Of a stretch of DNA of 64,000 bases, positions 54,060 to 64,000 are shown piece after piece. Source of the stretch: Melanocharis versteri (taxonomy: Eukaryota > Chordata > Aves > Passeriformes > Melanocharitidae); the NCBI GenBank assembly GCA_013397845.1, contig VZTG01006663.1, positions 1,426,001-1,490,000 of the forward strand. Reading direction: 5' to 3'. The stretch's first letter is position 1. The number at the start of each line of letters is the position of its first letter. A model generated the notes under the pieces. It did no database searches. It saw only the letters and a list, made by a program, of their open reading frames with translations, and was not told the origin of the DNA. The translations under genes and the position numbers were made by a program.

Positions 54060-54637
54060 TGCTGCAGTTTAACCCCATCTGGCAACTAGGCTCCACACAG
54101 ACACTTGCTCACTCCCTCTGGTGAGATGGGGGAGAAAAATTGGAAAAGAGAGAAAATGCATGGTTTGAGATAAAGACTGTTTAATGGATAAAGCAAAAGC
54201 CACCACGCACACAAACAAGGCAGAACAAGGAATTCATTCACTGTTTCCCATGGGTGGGCAGGAGCCACCTCCAGGAAAGCAGGGCTCCATCTCATGTAAC
54301 AGTGACTCGGAAAGACTAACGCCGCCACTTCAAACATCTTCCCTTTCCTCCTTTTTCTTCCAGCTTTATATCCTGAGCATGACACCATATGGTATAGAAT
54401 ATCCCTTGGGTCAGCTGTCTTGGGCTGTGTCCCCTCCCAGCTGCTTGTGCACACCCAGCCTGCTCATTGGCAGGGCGGGGTGAGAGGCAGAAAAGGCCTT
54501 GGCTCTGTATAAACCCTGCTCAGCAATAAGGAAAACATCCCTGTATTATCAAAACTGTTTCCAGCACAAATCCAAAACACAGCCTCATACCAGCTACTGT
54601 GAAGAAAACTAACTTTAGTCCAGCCAAAACCAGCACA
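54060..54637 (-). mobile_element. complete ERVL-type solo LTR (578 bp)
   Basis: On the minus strand it runs from TGTGCTGGTTTTGGCTGGAC to GGGGTTAAACTGCAGCA, which are TG...CA ends. It includes the blocks GATAATACAGGGATG, AGCTGACCCAAGGGATATTC, a TATA box (GGATATAAAGC; TTTATATCC on the plus strand, about 54365-54373) and an ATTAAA polyadenylation-type signal (TTTAAT at 54180-54185). This is the well-known bird ERVL LTR type. No internal retroviral genes adjoin it, so it is a solo LTR. I could not identify a clean target-site duplication. It is in the same orientation as STXBP5. Confidence 0.88.
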
Positions 54638-55227
54638 CTAAATTCCCCAACAAGTAAAACCACGGATTTTAAAAGAACACTATCCTATTTATTACGAAGA
54701 ATTCAGTCAAAGCTTTCTCTGTGTAGGACTCAATTGTTTTAATTCCATGCACTTTTAAGAGATGCATGCCTCACCATGCCATTTTGGCCCTATTTCATTT
54801 CAGAATACCCAAAAATAGCTCATTTTCTTCATTTAGAGGATGGGAATTTTTCACTGAGATAACAACAGCCATGTGAATGAAGCGCTGAATGATATGAAAA
54901 GAAATGTAGTAGTTAAAAGGAAACGGAAATGTGACAAGATTAACATATGTTTAAGCAAAGTAGTTGTTTAAACTACTCTGTGTGAATTGGGTGGCAAGGT
55001 AGGCAGTAAATATTTTCTTAATAATAAATAATCACAGTGTCTCTCTGACATGACACTACCGCAATATTTTTAACAGCTTTACCAAAGTACTCTTTCCAAA
55101 ACAGGCATATTTGTTTGAAGTCCAGAACACTACTGACAAGGGGTGAGACCATTTCTTCAGTGCGCAAATGCCAGAAGACCCTGATCATCCACAAAAGAGT
55201 AGTCCAGTTCAAATTTGGTGTTTTTAC

Positions 55228-55330
55228 AGACTCAACAGAATTACAGATTAACTTAGGTCAGAAAAGATCATTCAGGTTCATCTGGTCCAGCATCCCACTT
55301 GAAGATGTGCCAACTTCAGTTGGATGTTCT
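55228..55330 (-). mobile_element. decayed CR1 LINE 3' tail
   Basis: The plus strand resembles the reverse complement of a CR1 end: ATTACAGATTAACTTAGGTC, AGAAAAGATCATTCAGGTTC and ATCTGGTCCAGCATCCC correspond to the usual 'tcatagaatca...ggttggaaaagatc...atcgagtccaac' order. It is strongly diverged, so confidence is moderate. Confidence 0.55.
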
Positions 55331-58300
55331 GTTCAAAAAACTGAAATATTTGCATACTCTAAACAACTCCAGCCACTGTCCTACTGCCAGTGTAAAGCTA
55401 CTACAGAGAAGAAAGAGCAAGTATAGAACTACTTCAATTAAAAAATACCCACAAAGCAAAAACCCCAACACGCAATTATCTCAAGCTGATATTTCCATAA
55501 GGAGAAAATCAGTCTGACTGCCTTGCAAAGTCTGAATGATCCAAAGGACAAGTAATTTTAATGGATATAATCACATCACAACTTGGAAATGGTATTTTGT
55601 CAGAGCTTCAGAGAATTTACCAAATTGCTTGAATTTTGTAGCATACATCCATGGCAAAGCTATCCAGATGCTGCAACAAGCATTTCATCAGAAACTGACT
55701 GCATGGAACCACATACCCAGGCTTTTGAGCTATTTTGATTTAAAAAAAAAGTGAGTTCTCAAAAAGCCTGGAGAATGGAAATCACAGAAAACAAGCTTTG
55801 TACAACCCAAACACATAAAAACTTCAGCCATTTACTTGCATAAGTCATCTTTTAGTGCTGTGGAAGAAGAGAAAAGACTGTGGGGAAATTAACAAATACT
55901 GGCATTCAGAACAATTGGAATCTTCAAATTTTTAATGATGGAATGATGAACCACCTAATTTTTCTCCTTCCTGTGAGCTTGGTTTGTAAGAGGAAAAAAA
56001 AAGCCAAACTTTTAAATTAAATAACCTATTGTGCTTGGGAATAAAGAGTTGGAGGCACAATTTGGTCTGTGTGGAAGGTACAACACTTACTTTACAGGTA
56101 TCCTCTTCATTCTCAAGAATTTCTAGCGAAAATGGTCTCCCTTTCTAGAACTCCCGTTTATCAAGAGAGAGGCTGAACTTCATGTTGCATATGTGTATTT
56201 TTAAGGCATGAAGCACCAGCAGATATTGTATTCATATTGGGAGACAATCACAAAACATCTAATTTGATATATTGTCCTAGTTTTGCTACAGAGAAATTAA
56301 AGTGCAGAAAAATGAAGAAATTTGTTTAAGATAGAGCAGTTAAACAGCAGGGACCAGGAGAATTCCTTCAATATTTCTGCTTTAGCTTCAAAGTTTATTC
56401 TACCTCATAAAAACAAACAAAAAAGCTCAGCTGACTATTATTATTAATTGTACAGGGCCCTGGACTTAAAACTTCTGAGGAAACACCATCCTAAGGGCAA
56501 AAAAAATCCCGAAGAAGTCCATTTCATCTTTCCCTAGCCTCTTCAGAGTTTACACACCACCCTGTTCAGATCACACTAGGCTTCCAGAGGGCCTTCTAAG
56601 CAGAAGAGCAAAAGCAATGAAGAGCACAGAGGCAGGGCTATCACTTATGACACTGTCAGGACGTCACGGGGTAAAGCCTAACTGATCACACCAAGTTAAA
56701 CTGTGAGTAGATAAACTAAACTCTAACTCATAAGACAGTTTTGATATCTGCTGGAAAAACAAAGCACAGCCAATTATGCACAAAACTTCCTAAAGACCAA
56801 GGACTACATGTCCTACTATAATGGTTCAGGTATGCACAGGAAAGAAGAAAAGCATAGATGAATTTTTAACTACTTGATATCTCACATATTGAGACAGCAG
56901 ATCAAGAGGTGAAAGCCACCCTGGTAACAGCAGTGAAATCCCTTCAAGTATGGAGAAAACCAAAGATACTGACCTGCAGTGACAAATGAGGCCACCAGCA
57001 GCTTACACTGACCATAGCAGTTTGAAATCAATAGTGAGCACAATTGCTCCCTGTGGGGATCACATCCACAAAAATCCAGCACAGAGGAGAGGGAGCCTGA
57101 GGCAGAATCGCCACACAAGAGGCAGGCCACCAGCCAAGACTCACACACCTCGAACAGCTGGAACAAGCATCCTCCAATCAGCACCACGAACTCAGAGGAA
57201 CAACTGGACCAGCATGTCCAGGTGAGCGCCACTACTTGTGAGAAACGATCTGAGATTTCATGTCACTCAGCACAGTGCTTTTGCCCTTGTGTCTACCTCA
57301 TCCCTCAATTTCCCTTGCAACAGAGAAAACAGAAACCAACAGCTTAACTGCTTTCAACAGATCCTAGTGTCAGGAAGAGGGTCACATCAGCAGGCTGCTC
57401 AAGGTTTCTACTCTACTAAGCTACTCACTTTGTAACTTTTCCTTATACACAGTAAAGTAACCAAGCTGCTGTTCATAGCTGAGAACAGAACAGAGCTTTT
57501 GTTATTAATTGCTTAAAATGCTCTTTCACAGGTGGGGAAATACTTCCCTAATTTTGGATCTGTCTGCCACCAAAAAGCTTGGTTTTAAATCTCCTAGCTA
57601 AATAAGAGTTAGAAATGTTTCTTAGTAACTAATCAAGCTTTTTAAAATGAATACAAGGGAGATAGTGCTGAAGTTAAGCCAGTGAATAATCCCAAACTAA
57701 CTTCCATGACCCATAAAGTTAAAGTTTTACACTAAAAGCAGTCTCTTCCTGGTATTTTTACAGACTTCTCTCTCTCTTAAAACTGCAGGATTTAGAACCA
57801 AATGCTGCTTATGGGCATAGAATGGCACAAAGTTGCCCCTCTGGCACACTATGTTACCAACTACACACATCAAGCCTAGAGGCAAAAACATATTAACAGA
57901 GTAGAAATTCTACTTCTAATTAGTAGAATTAGTGCAACATGGCACCTACAATTTAAGTACTTCCATTTTTACAACTACTTTGTGGATTTAGAGACTTCAA
58001 TACAGTGCAGATGTTTGGTAAATTTACCTATTAAGATAAAGAGAGACAAAGTCAATGAACTGGCATTTGCATCCACAGATTTTGGTTCTTCACAAAAAGC
58101 TTCAGCTCTGTTTTTACCCATCACTTTAACAGTACTACAAACATCTAGTATCTGTGTATAAGAACTCTCCGTTCTTCCAGTACTGGTTACAGAGTCCTCA
58201 TAAAGAAGAATGAGATAAGAGTGTGATTTAGAAAACTCCTGCTCACATTAACCTGTTCTGATCAATACTGGCTCTGAATTTAAAATACCCAATTTGAAGA

Positions 58301-60267
58301 CTGACCAAATACATACAACCTCTATAAAGAGGTAAGCTGATAAATAACCCAAAGCCAAGTCAGGACTGTAACATTATTCTCCTCACAATGAAATCTCAAA
58401 CAGGTTCTCACTACTTGATTTAGGAATATTTTATCTTTAATACTCTTTCCAAAAAAACCTCCAAACTTGTTTTCCAGTTCCTCAGATTGCTTACTTGCAA
58501 CAGAAAGCTTAAAAAGATGTACCTATACCTGAAGACCCAAGGAAAACACTAATACCCAGCTCCCATTTGCAGGTAGGCAATGAAAGAAACACTATCATTC
58601 CTTTACTTCTATACTCTCACAACATGAACACAGAAGAAAACGAGGATTGACTTCTATCGCACTTTTACAATTTCCCAACAAATAACACTTTACTGACACT
58701 CAGTCTTTCTAGTCCACACCTCATTTCAATTAAAAACACTTTTGCAGCTTTAAAGAGTAAGTGGCTCCCACTTTAATGAACCCTTGCACATAATTTATTA
58801 TTCATAAAAACCTTAGCGGGCAAAGCATCCTGAGGGTTGGCTCGACCTTTGAGCAATAGAATGAAATAAGCACTTTTTGCTAGCCTCACTCTCACCCACT
58901 CTTCTCAAACCAGCAGAAAGGGAGAGGCTGCTTTTACATTGGGCATAGTCTGAGTTTATTCCTTCTGCCGGCATTCCTCCATCCCAAAGAGGAGGTAATC
59001 ACAGGAGATGCAAATTCTGCAGTGTGGTCTGGTTACCTCACCCTATCAGCTGAGGGCTTTTAGCCAGTTCTTCCAAGAATCAAGAGCTGTATCAAAGTAC
59101 TAAGAAGCATATTCATCTTCATCAAGTTAGAGGAGCACTAATATTTCAGCCTCTGCATGAAACTTCTTCCCTTCCTTTAGAAGACACATTTTCTGTCATT
59201 TTCTCACAGCAACACTTTCTTCCCAAACAATCTTGCAATACCTCTCTCAATTATTTAGAAAGCAATTCACACTGCAAGAATTCACAGGTGTGTGTAGCCA
59301 TGGATGAGTGCCCACAAACAGGTTTTGTTGAGTCATCATTATCCAAACTGCGACATCATGTTGCCCAAAATTACAGGTGAGTAAGCTCTAAACAGGTACA
59401 TTTTGATCTCTCCTTTTCCTCCAAACCAAGTTCTTACTTCTATGTCTCTTTCTGCTTTCTCATCTATTCTACCAAAGAGAGTAATTAACACCACCCACGC
59501 AGTTCACTTTTCATTTAAGTCAACTCCATGACCTCTTCAAAAAGAAAATTTCTGAAATTAAGTGTAGTTTCAAATATGGCATTAAGAACATTGCATTATC
59601 ACCCCTATTTCTCATGCTCTGAGCTAAGAAATCTTGGGAGTTTATAATAGAAATCTATTTTCTCAGTTCTAGTTCTTCAACTTTTAAAAGCTAACCCTCT
59701 TATGGCAATTAACCTTATACACAGGGTAGTGATATACCAGAAAGAAACAAAAAATGTCTACTTGGAGACTAATATAAACACCAAAGGAAATTATTAGATT
59801 TACCTGCAGTTTAAAGAGGATTATGTCAATTTCTCTAGCAAAAGAGCCTAAGCCTTCCCTATAATGTTTAGAATTCAGTCAATTTCAGGACAACAAAGAA
59901 TTCAATTCATTCTCTTATGCTGACAAGTAAAGGTTCTGGCAACAGTAGTTTGGATTAAAGAATCTACAGGACACCTTCTTTTAAAAATAAAAGTTTAAAC
60001 ACATATGTTGCTACATGGCTTGGATAGCACCATATGGCTGTGGTACCATATGGCTACAAACATATGGGTAGTTCACTTTTTAGTGAACAAAAAGAAGCAG
60101 GGTTACTAGTGCTTTACTTCACAAATTCATTTCACTTCTCTCGTCACTTGGAAGCTTTTAGCAAGATACAATTCCTGTACCTTTTACTGTCCCCACTTGA
60201 AACCATCATTTGGCAACACAGAATTAGTAGGAGGTCACCACAGCATTATCAAGTTTATCTTAAGAAC

Positions 60268-60342
60268 AAGCCCAACAAAAATAAGCCCACCACCCAAAAA
60301 AGACCCAACAAAAAAAAACCCAAAACAAAACGAAAACCTCAC
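60268..60342. repeat. A/C-rich low-complexity tract
   Basis: CCCA and AAAACCC-type repeats run over about 75 bp, which makes a T/G-rich tract on the pre-mRNA strand 450 bp upstream of the exon 2 donor region. The K/P/N-rich open frames crossing it are artefacts. Confidence 0.85.
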
Positions 60343-60714
60343 CAAGCAGCACAGAAGGTTTAAACCTCAGAGGATAGGGCAGAACAACAAAACAGAGCTC
60401 AGCCCACGACTCTCTTTAGGTTTGCCGTCAGCTGCTGTAAATTGTCAGCACACCAGTAACCCTCTACAAAATTTATCTATTAACTTGAGATAACGGGGAC
60501 CGAGCAGCCATGCCTCACATCACTGACACAACTCGAACCGACACAAAGAACAACCAGAACAGCCAAGCCACCCACCAACAGCAAAGAGAGCTTGCTGTTT
60601 TTCTCCTCTCCTGCATACCTGGTTCCCACCAGACTCCTGAACGGTTCCAGCAGCTGAATCAAGACATCAGTTGTGTGAGGTGCACTAAACCCACTTCAGA
60701 ATACAAAAGGATAC

Positions 60715-60812
60715 AGCCTTAGTGCTCCAGTCTGGGTCCCAATGGCCAGTATTTTCTGAACCGGATCAAATGCCAAGGCTGAAGGCTGATAGGGGAAACC
60801 ATGGCGTACAGT
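60715..60812 (-). CDS. STXBP5: STXBP5 coding exon 2
   Basis: The 98 bp encode TVRHGFPYQPSALAFDPVQ, then KILAIGTQTGALR plus two bases of a Leu codon. This is the first beta-strands of propeller 1: the first WD40-like blade, with the Lgl-family pattern of a residue run before AFDP and an IGT/TGA turn. The acceptor is TTAG|ACTGTA. The donor is CT|GTATCC, which lacks the usual G at -1 and at +5 and is the weakest donor of the ten. It is supported because exon 3 begins with the single base that completes Leu. The phase is 0 in and 2 out. Confidence 0.94.
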
Positions 60813-62619
60813 CTAACAAGTCAGAGCAGCGCAGTAACAATGGGTCAAGCAGGATGCCAAAAATAAACAGAATCAAGACTGTATGTTAGAGAACAGGATT
60901 CAATGTTAATCACAATTTTAAAAGGAACTACAAAGCAATTTAATCACAGACTGAGAAAATCACCTGCCTTACACGAACCAGTTACAAACGATTTTTTTAG
61001 TCATAATTACTCATTCATCTTTGAGCATCAAGTGACAGTCAGACTTACTGAAACTTAATTTGAATCTTACATTTCTTCTGTATAAAGACTGCATCAACTC
61101 AGCATTTCATTTTTTCATCTACCTCATTCCCTGAGTAATCTTATTTTCAGCTCTAACAAAGACACTAAACTATTAAAACCTGAGATGTTCCCAGCAAGTT
61201 TGGCAACAAAGCCAGACTTGTCATCAGAACTATTACAAACTACTAGGCTTGCTTTTCTGAGAATCACTTCAGTTTCAATCCAACTGACCCAACATGACAG
61301 TGCAACCTCTCTCAGCTCAGTAAGGTAAAAAAATAGCTACTTGAGCTTGACAGAACCAATATCACCCTCTACTTCCCTCAAAGAGAACAGAAAGCCCCAG
61401 AATTGACAAAACCAAAAAATACCCCATTGAACAAAAGCAAACCCCCTCAACCATGGGATTCTCTCTTAACATGGAGCTATTGGCACATTCAGTTTTTTTG
61501 GTCAGCCAAGACTAATTTGGTAATTGACCAAGCAATGAGTCCACTAAACTTCTCGGGCTGCAATTAACCAGAACTGAGAACACAACACAAATGTCACCTA
61601 CTCTTACTTCCACTACAAATGGAAGTCCCAAGCCATACAAATGCCGGCTTCTCTATTTCTAAGCCTTTAGTTTAAAGCAGAGGTATTTCAGGACCTCATA
61701 AACGCACAGCAAACTTCTAACATACTCCTTGTACTTCACTGAAGTTGCAGGCATACCCCACAACTCTCCGTATTTCACAACTGAATAAAGTCTAACTGGC
61801 AACAGCTCTGCCCTTCTCCACATCCTTTGTGACAAACTCCTAAAAGCAGCAGAAATGCCTGCAATACCAGAAAAAAATGAGGAGTATCCACAAACAAGCT
61901 CATCCACGTCAAGCTAGGCCATGGGTGCACTGCAAAGATAAAAATTAGTATTGATATTCCAATCAGCTTTTATTTCTCTTGATACAGCTGGTGGTTAATT
62001 CGCTGCATCATTTTCTGAAGCGTGCAGACACAAACTGCAGTTATCATATCACACACAAGCAAATAAATAAATGGGAACTTTGTCTCTAGATAGGATTTGC
62101 AATAGCAGCATCAGCAACTTGGCAACACACTGCAGTGAAACCACCACAAACATCGAAAGCCTTTTTCAGGCGTAAAGGAACAGGATAAATGATTTCCAAA
62201 TAATGCAGAGGGACAGATCCCCTGTCCTTCGGGCCCATTAGCAGAGGCTTCTACTCCAACGCCGCGATAATCAGATCTGCACTACAGCTAAGTATCACTC
62301 CTTCCCCCATCCATCCAACTCTTTCTACGAAGCCTTCGTGAACACTGTCAGTATTGCTCGCGTGAAGGAGTCTAGAAGACGACAAACCCCGAAACTCTCC
62401 AAGAAAGATGACTAAAGAAATCCAGCAAGACCTATACAGCTACACCCACCGCTTTCTTCCCGTCTTCGCCCCCCGAAATAATCAATCCAAACAAGTAAAC
62501 AGGAGCGGCGGGCAGGCTCGGCGAGGTCGGTACGGAGGAGCAAAGCCCGCAGCGCCCATCGCGGCGGCGCGCCCCCTTCCCCGGCCGCCCGCCGGCTCGG
62601 GGCTGCAGCATTCGTTCAC
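60813..62619 (-). other. STXBP5 intron 1 (1.8 kb)
   Basis: This intron lies between exons 1 and 2, with donor GTGAAC and acceptor TTAG. Its first part (about 62490-62619) belongs to the CpG island and the rest is AT-rich. No other feature was seen. Confidence 0.85.
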
Positions 62620-62772
62620 CTTGCAGAGCTGGAAGTGCTCGGACTGAAGCGTCTCCTGGATTTCGCTCTCCCGGTTCCCCGCCTGCTGCTGCTGCGCGGC
62701 GGACGACGCCGAGGCGACGGCAGAGACCGCCGTGAGGCCGTCCAGCACCTTCCTGATGTTAAATTTCCTCAT
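62620..62772 (-). CDS. STXBP5: STXBP5 coding exon 1 (start codon, residues 1-51)
   Basis: The exon encodes MRKFNIRKVLDGLTA, then an Ala/Ser/Gln-rich stretch ending in four glutamines, then ESEIQETLQSEHFQLCK. The ATG at 62772 has A at -3 (ACC before ATG) and opens the family's conserved N-terminus, which fixes the start. The exon ends in phase 0 with donor AAG|GTGAAC at 62619. Read-through past the donor gives VNECCSPEP, which is intron. The linker before the EIQETL motif is alanine-rich with only four Q, shorter than the poly-Q run I recall in mammals. The exon lies inside a CpG island. Confidence 0.96.
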
Positions 62773-62862
62773 GGTCCTCGGCGGCGGCGCTCCCGCTCGC
62801 CCGGCCTCGCCGCCGCCGCGCTGTCACCGCCGCGCCGCCCGCCCCGCAGGCGGCAGACGAGC

Positions 62863-63520
62863 NNNNNNNNNNNNNNNNNNNNNNNNNNNNNNNNNNNNNN
62901 NNNNNNNNNNNNNNNNNNNNNNNNNNNNNNNNNNNNNNNNNNNNNNNNNNNNNNNNNNNNNNNNNNNNNNNNNNNNNNNNNNNNNNNNNNNNNNNNNNNN
63001 NNNNNNNNNNNNNNNNNNNNNNNNNNNNNNNNNNNNNNNNNNNNNNNNNNNNNNNNNNNNNNNNNNNNNNNNNNNNNNNNNNNNNNNNNNNNNNNNNNNN
63101 NNNNNNNNNNNNNNNNNNNNNNNNNNNNNNNNNNNNNNNNNNNNNNNNNNNNNNNNNNNNNNNNNNNNNNNNNNNNNNNNNNNNNNNNNNNNNNNNNNNN
63201 NNNNNNNNNNNNNNNNNNNNNNNNNNNNNNNNNNNNNNNNNNNNNNNNNNNNNNNNNNNNNNNNNNNNNNNNNNNNNNNNNNNNNNNNNNNNNNNNNNNN
63301 NNNNNNNNNNNNNNNNNNNNNNNNNNNNNNNNNNNNNNNNNNNNNNNNNNNNNNNNNNNNNNNNNNNNNNNNNNNNNNNNNNNNNNNNNNNNNNNNNNNN
63401 NNNNNNNNNNNNNNNNNNNNNNNNNNNNNNNNNNNNNNNNNNNNNNNNNNNNNNNNNNNNNNNNNNNNNNNNNNNNNNNNNNNNNNNNNNNNNNNNNNNN
63501 NNNNNNNNNNNNNNNNNNNN
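62863..63520. other. assembly gap, 658 N
   Basis: There are 658 consecutive Ns inside the CpG island, starting 90 bp upstream of the start codon. Such gaps are common where GC-rich DNA sequences poorly. The true length may differ. Long open frames reported across it are meaningless. Confidence 0.98.
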
Positions 63521-63775
63521 CGCCTCGTCCCGGGTGGCGGGGCCGGCGTGTGCTGCGGCCGGGGCAGCGCGGAGCGGCGGCGGGGCTGCGGGCGAGGCCG
63601 GAGAAGGGGTGCGGAGCGGTGCGATCCCCCCGTAGCGCTCACCCCCGGCGCCGTGCTGGTGCTGCGGCCCCGGCCCGGGAGCGCTCGCTGTGCGGCTGGA
63701 CCGAGGGCTGCGGCCGAGCTGCCCAACACCGCCCGGCGGAGTCCCGCAAGGCGAGCGCCGGGGTTACGAAGGTGC

Positions 63776-64000
63776 TTCCATTCATTCTTCGGGCTGCACA
63801 TCCAATTTAAACAGGTGGCACAGAGTCAAACGTTTCGTTCTGATAGCCCCTGTTGCACAGTATTCTGTATTTGCTTTTCTTTTACTGCTGGCTTGCAGTT
63901 TGGGATTATCTAGTTAGGGTCAGGCAGTAGATTACTTCTCTCAGTCGTGGTGCATTATTCATGAAGGTCATAATTGTTTGTGACTCTTCATTCAATTTCT
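63776..64000. other. upstream flank of STXBP5
   Basis: The composition returns to moderate or AT-rich after the island. No exon, repeat or divergent gene can be supported in these 225 bases. Confidence 0.7.

Larger units (their letters stand above)
34116..60714 (-). other. STXBP5 intron 2 (26.6 kb)
   Basis: This is the largest intron here, with donor GTATCC at 60714 and acceptor TTCCAG at 34116. It contains a 1.9 kb CR1 (37730-39638), an unassigned base at 40675, T/G-rich tracts (48924-49055 and 49674-49748), CR1 tails (50997-51110, 55228-55330), a minisatellite (53377-53722), a full ERVL LTR (54060-54637) and an A/C tract (60268-60342). The stretches 40-48 kb and 55.4-60.2 kb show no recognised element. 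A 181-codon antisense open frame at 34554-35099 is not recognised as a gene. Confidence 0.75.
961..62772 (-). other. STXBP5: STXBP5 (tomosyn-1) gene, 5' part, coding exons 1-10
   Basis: Ten exons on the minus strand join in frame into the N-terminal 358 residues of syntaxin-binding protein 5. Tomosyn is a cytosolic or membrane-associated Lgl-family protein. Its two WD40 propellers and C-terminal R-SNARE motif bind syntaxin-1/SNAP-25 and limit SNARE assembly, so it inhibits synaptic-vesicle, dense-core and other regulated exocytosis. Every exon here has AG/GT borders and matching phases. Exon sizes are 153, 98, 82, 101, 135, 64, 84, 124, 79 and 155 bp. STXBP5 is preferred over its paralogue STXBP5L because the protein starts MRKFNIRKVLDGLTA and contains GNIHIVNVESFTLSG and GGLSYDTVGRRPCL, which match tomosyn-1 as I remember it. 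The C-terminal two thirds (human protein about 1,150 residues, from memory) lies outside the window. The introns hold CR1 and LTR insertions but no exon is broken. Confidence 0.96.
62490..63775 (-). promoter_or_regulatory. STXBP5: CpG island with the STXBP5 promoter and 5' UTR (interrupted by gap)
   Basis: Both sides of the Ns are extremely GC-rich and CpG-dense, in contrast to the AT-rich DNA on either side. The 5' UTR from 62773 to 62862 has GGC/GCC repeats and GC-box-like GGGCGG. The island covers exon 1, the start of intron 1 and about 250 bp beyond the gap. No TATA box is seen in the visible part. A CpG-island promoter is inferred; the transcription start is probably within or near the gap. 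Confidence 0.85.

Noticed and set aside
54086..54483. Open frames of 99 and 122 codons at 54.1-54.5 kb
   Set aside because: They lie wholly within a solo LTR, which is non-coding.
60024..60068. Three CATATGG copies in 45 bp as a regulatory array
   Set aside because: Short and irregularly spaced; expected by chance in 64 kb.
62635..63913. Open frames of 325-393 codons near the right end on both strands
   Set aside because: They run through 658 Ns that cannot contain visible stops. They are not evidence of a gene.
1..64000. A new multi-gene system, CRISPR array, tRNA or other RNA gene
   Set aside because: The window is one part of a known vertebrate gene with its introns. I saw no regular repeat-spacer array and no tRNA, rRNA or snRNA sequence on either strand.

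Overview
The window is vertebrate nuclear DNA, almost certainly avian. It has small coding exons separated by long AT-rich introns, CR1 (chicken repeat 1) LINE fragments with typical avian 3' ends, bird-type ERVL solo LTRs, no SINE families, and one GC-rich CpG island over a first exon. The ERVL LTR family is one I associate with non-galliform birds, but I cannot name a species.

There is one gene, STXBP5 (tomosyn-1), on the minus strand. Its first ten coding exons can be read directly, with agreeing splice sites and phases: 62772-62620, 60812-60715, 34115-34034, 33229-33129, 20980-20846, 19762-19699, 17334-17251, 8320-8197, 7144-7066 and 1115-961. Together they give 1075 coding bases (358 codons plus one base). 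This is the N-terminal third of the protein: the basic start, an Ala/Gln-rich linker, and most of the first WD40 propeller of the Lgl/tomosyn fold. The remaining exons (second propeller, variable linker, C-terminal R-SNARE motif) lie beyond position 1. Tomosyn binds syntaxin-1/SNAP-25 t-SNAREs and restrains vesicle fusion.

Layout from high to low coordinate: upstream flank and CpG island with a 658-base assembly gap (62863-63520); exon 1; a 1.8 kb intron; exon 2; a 26.6 kb intron 2; exons 3 and 4 only 0.8 kb apart; a 12.1 kb intron 4; exons 5 to 7; an 8.9 kb intron 7; exons 8 and 9; a 5.9 kb intron 9; exon 10; the start of intron 10. Intron 2 holds a 1.9 kb CR1 containing a 188-bp tandem repeat, a complete 578-bp ERVL LTR, a 49-bp minisatellite, two smaller CR1 tails and T/G-rich tracts. 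Intron 4 holds an LTR-like element with a duplicated block and another CR1 tail. Intron 7 holds an internally deleted copy of the same ERVL LTR and a strong G-quadruplex motif.

I found no other protein gene, no tRNA, rRNA or known small RNA, and no sign of a new multi-gene system. The long open frames outside the ten exons are chance frames, repeat-derived frames or frames running through Ns. The most interesting points are repeat structures, the weak splice sites around intron 2, and the gap over the promoter.
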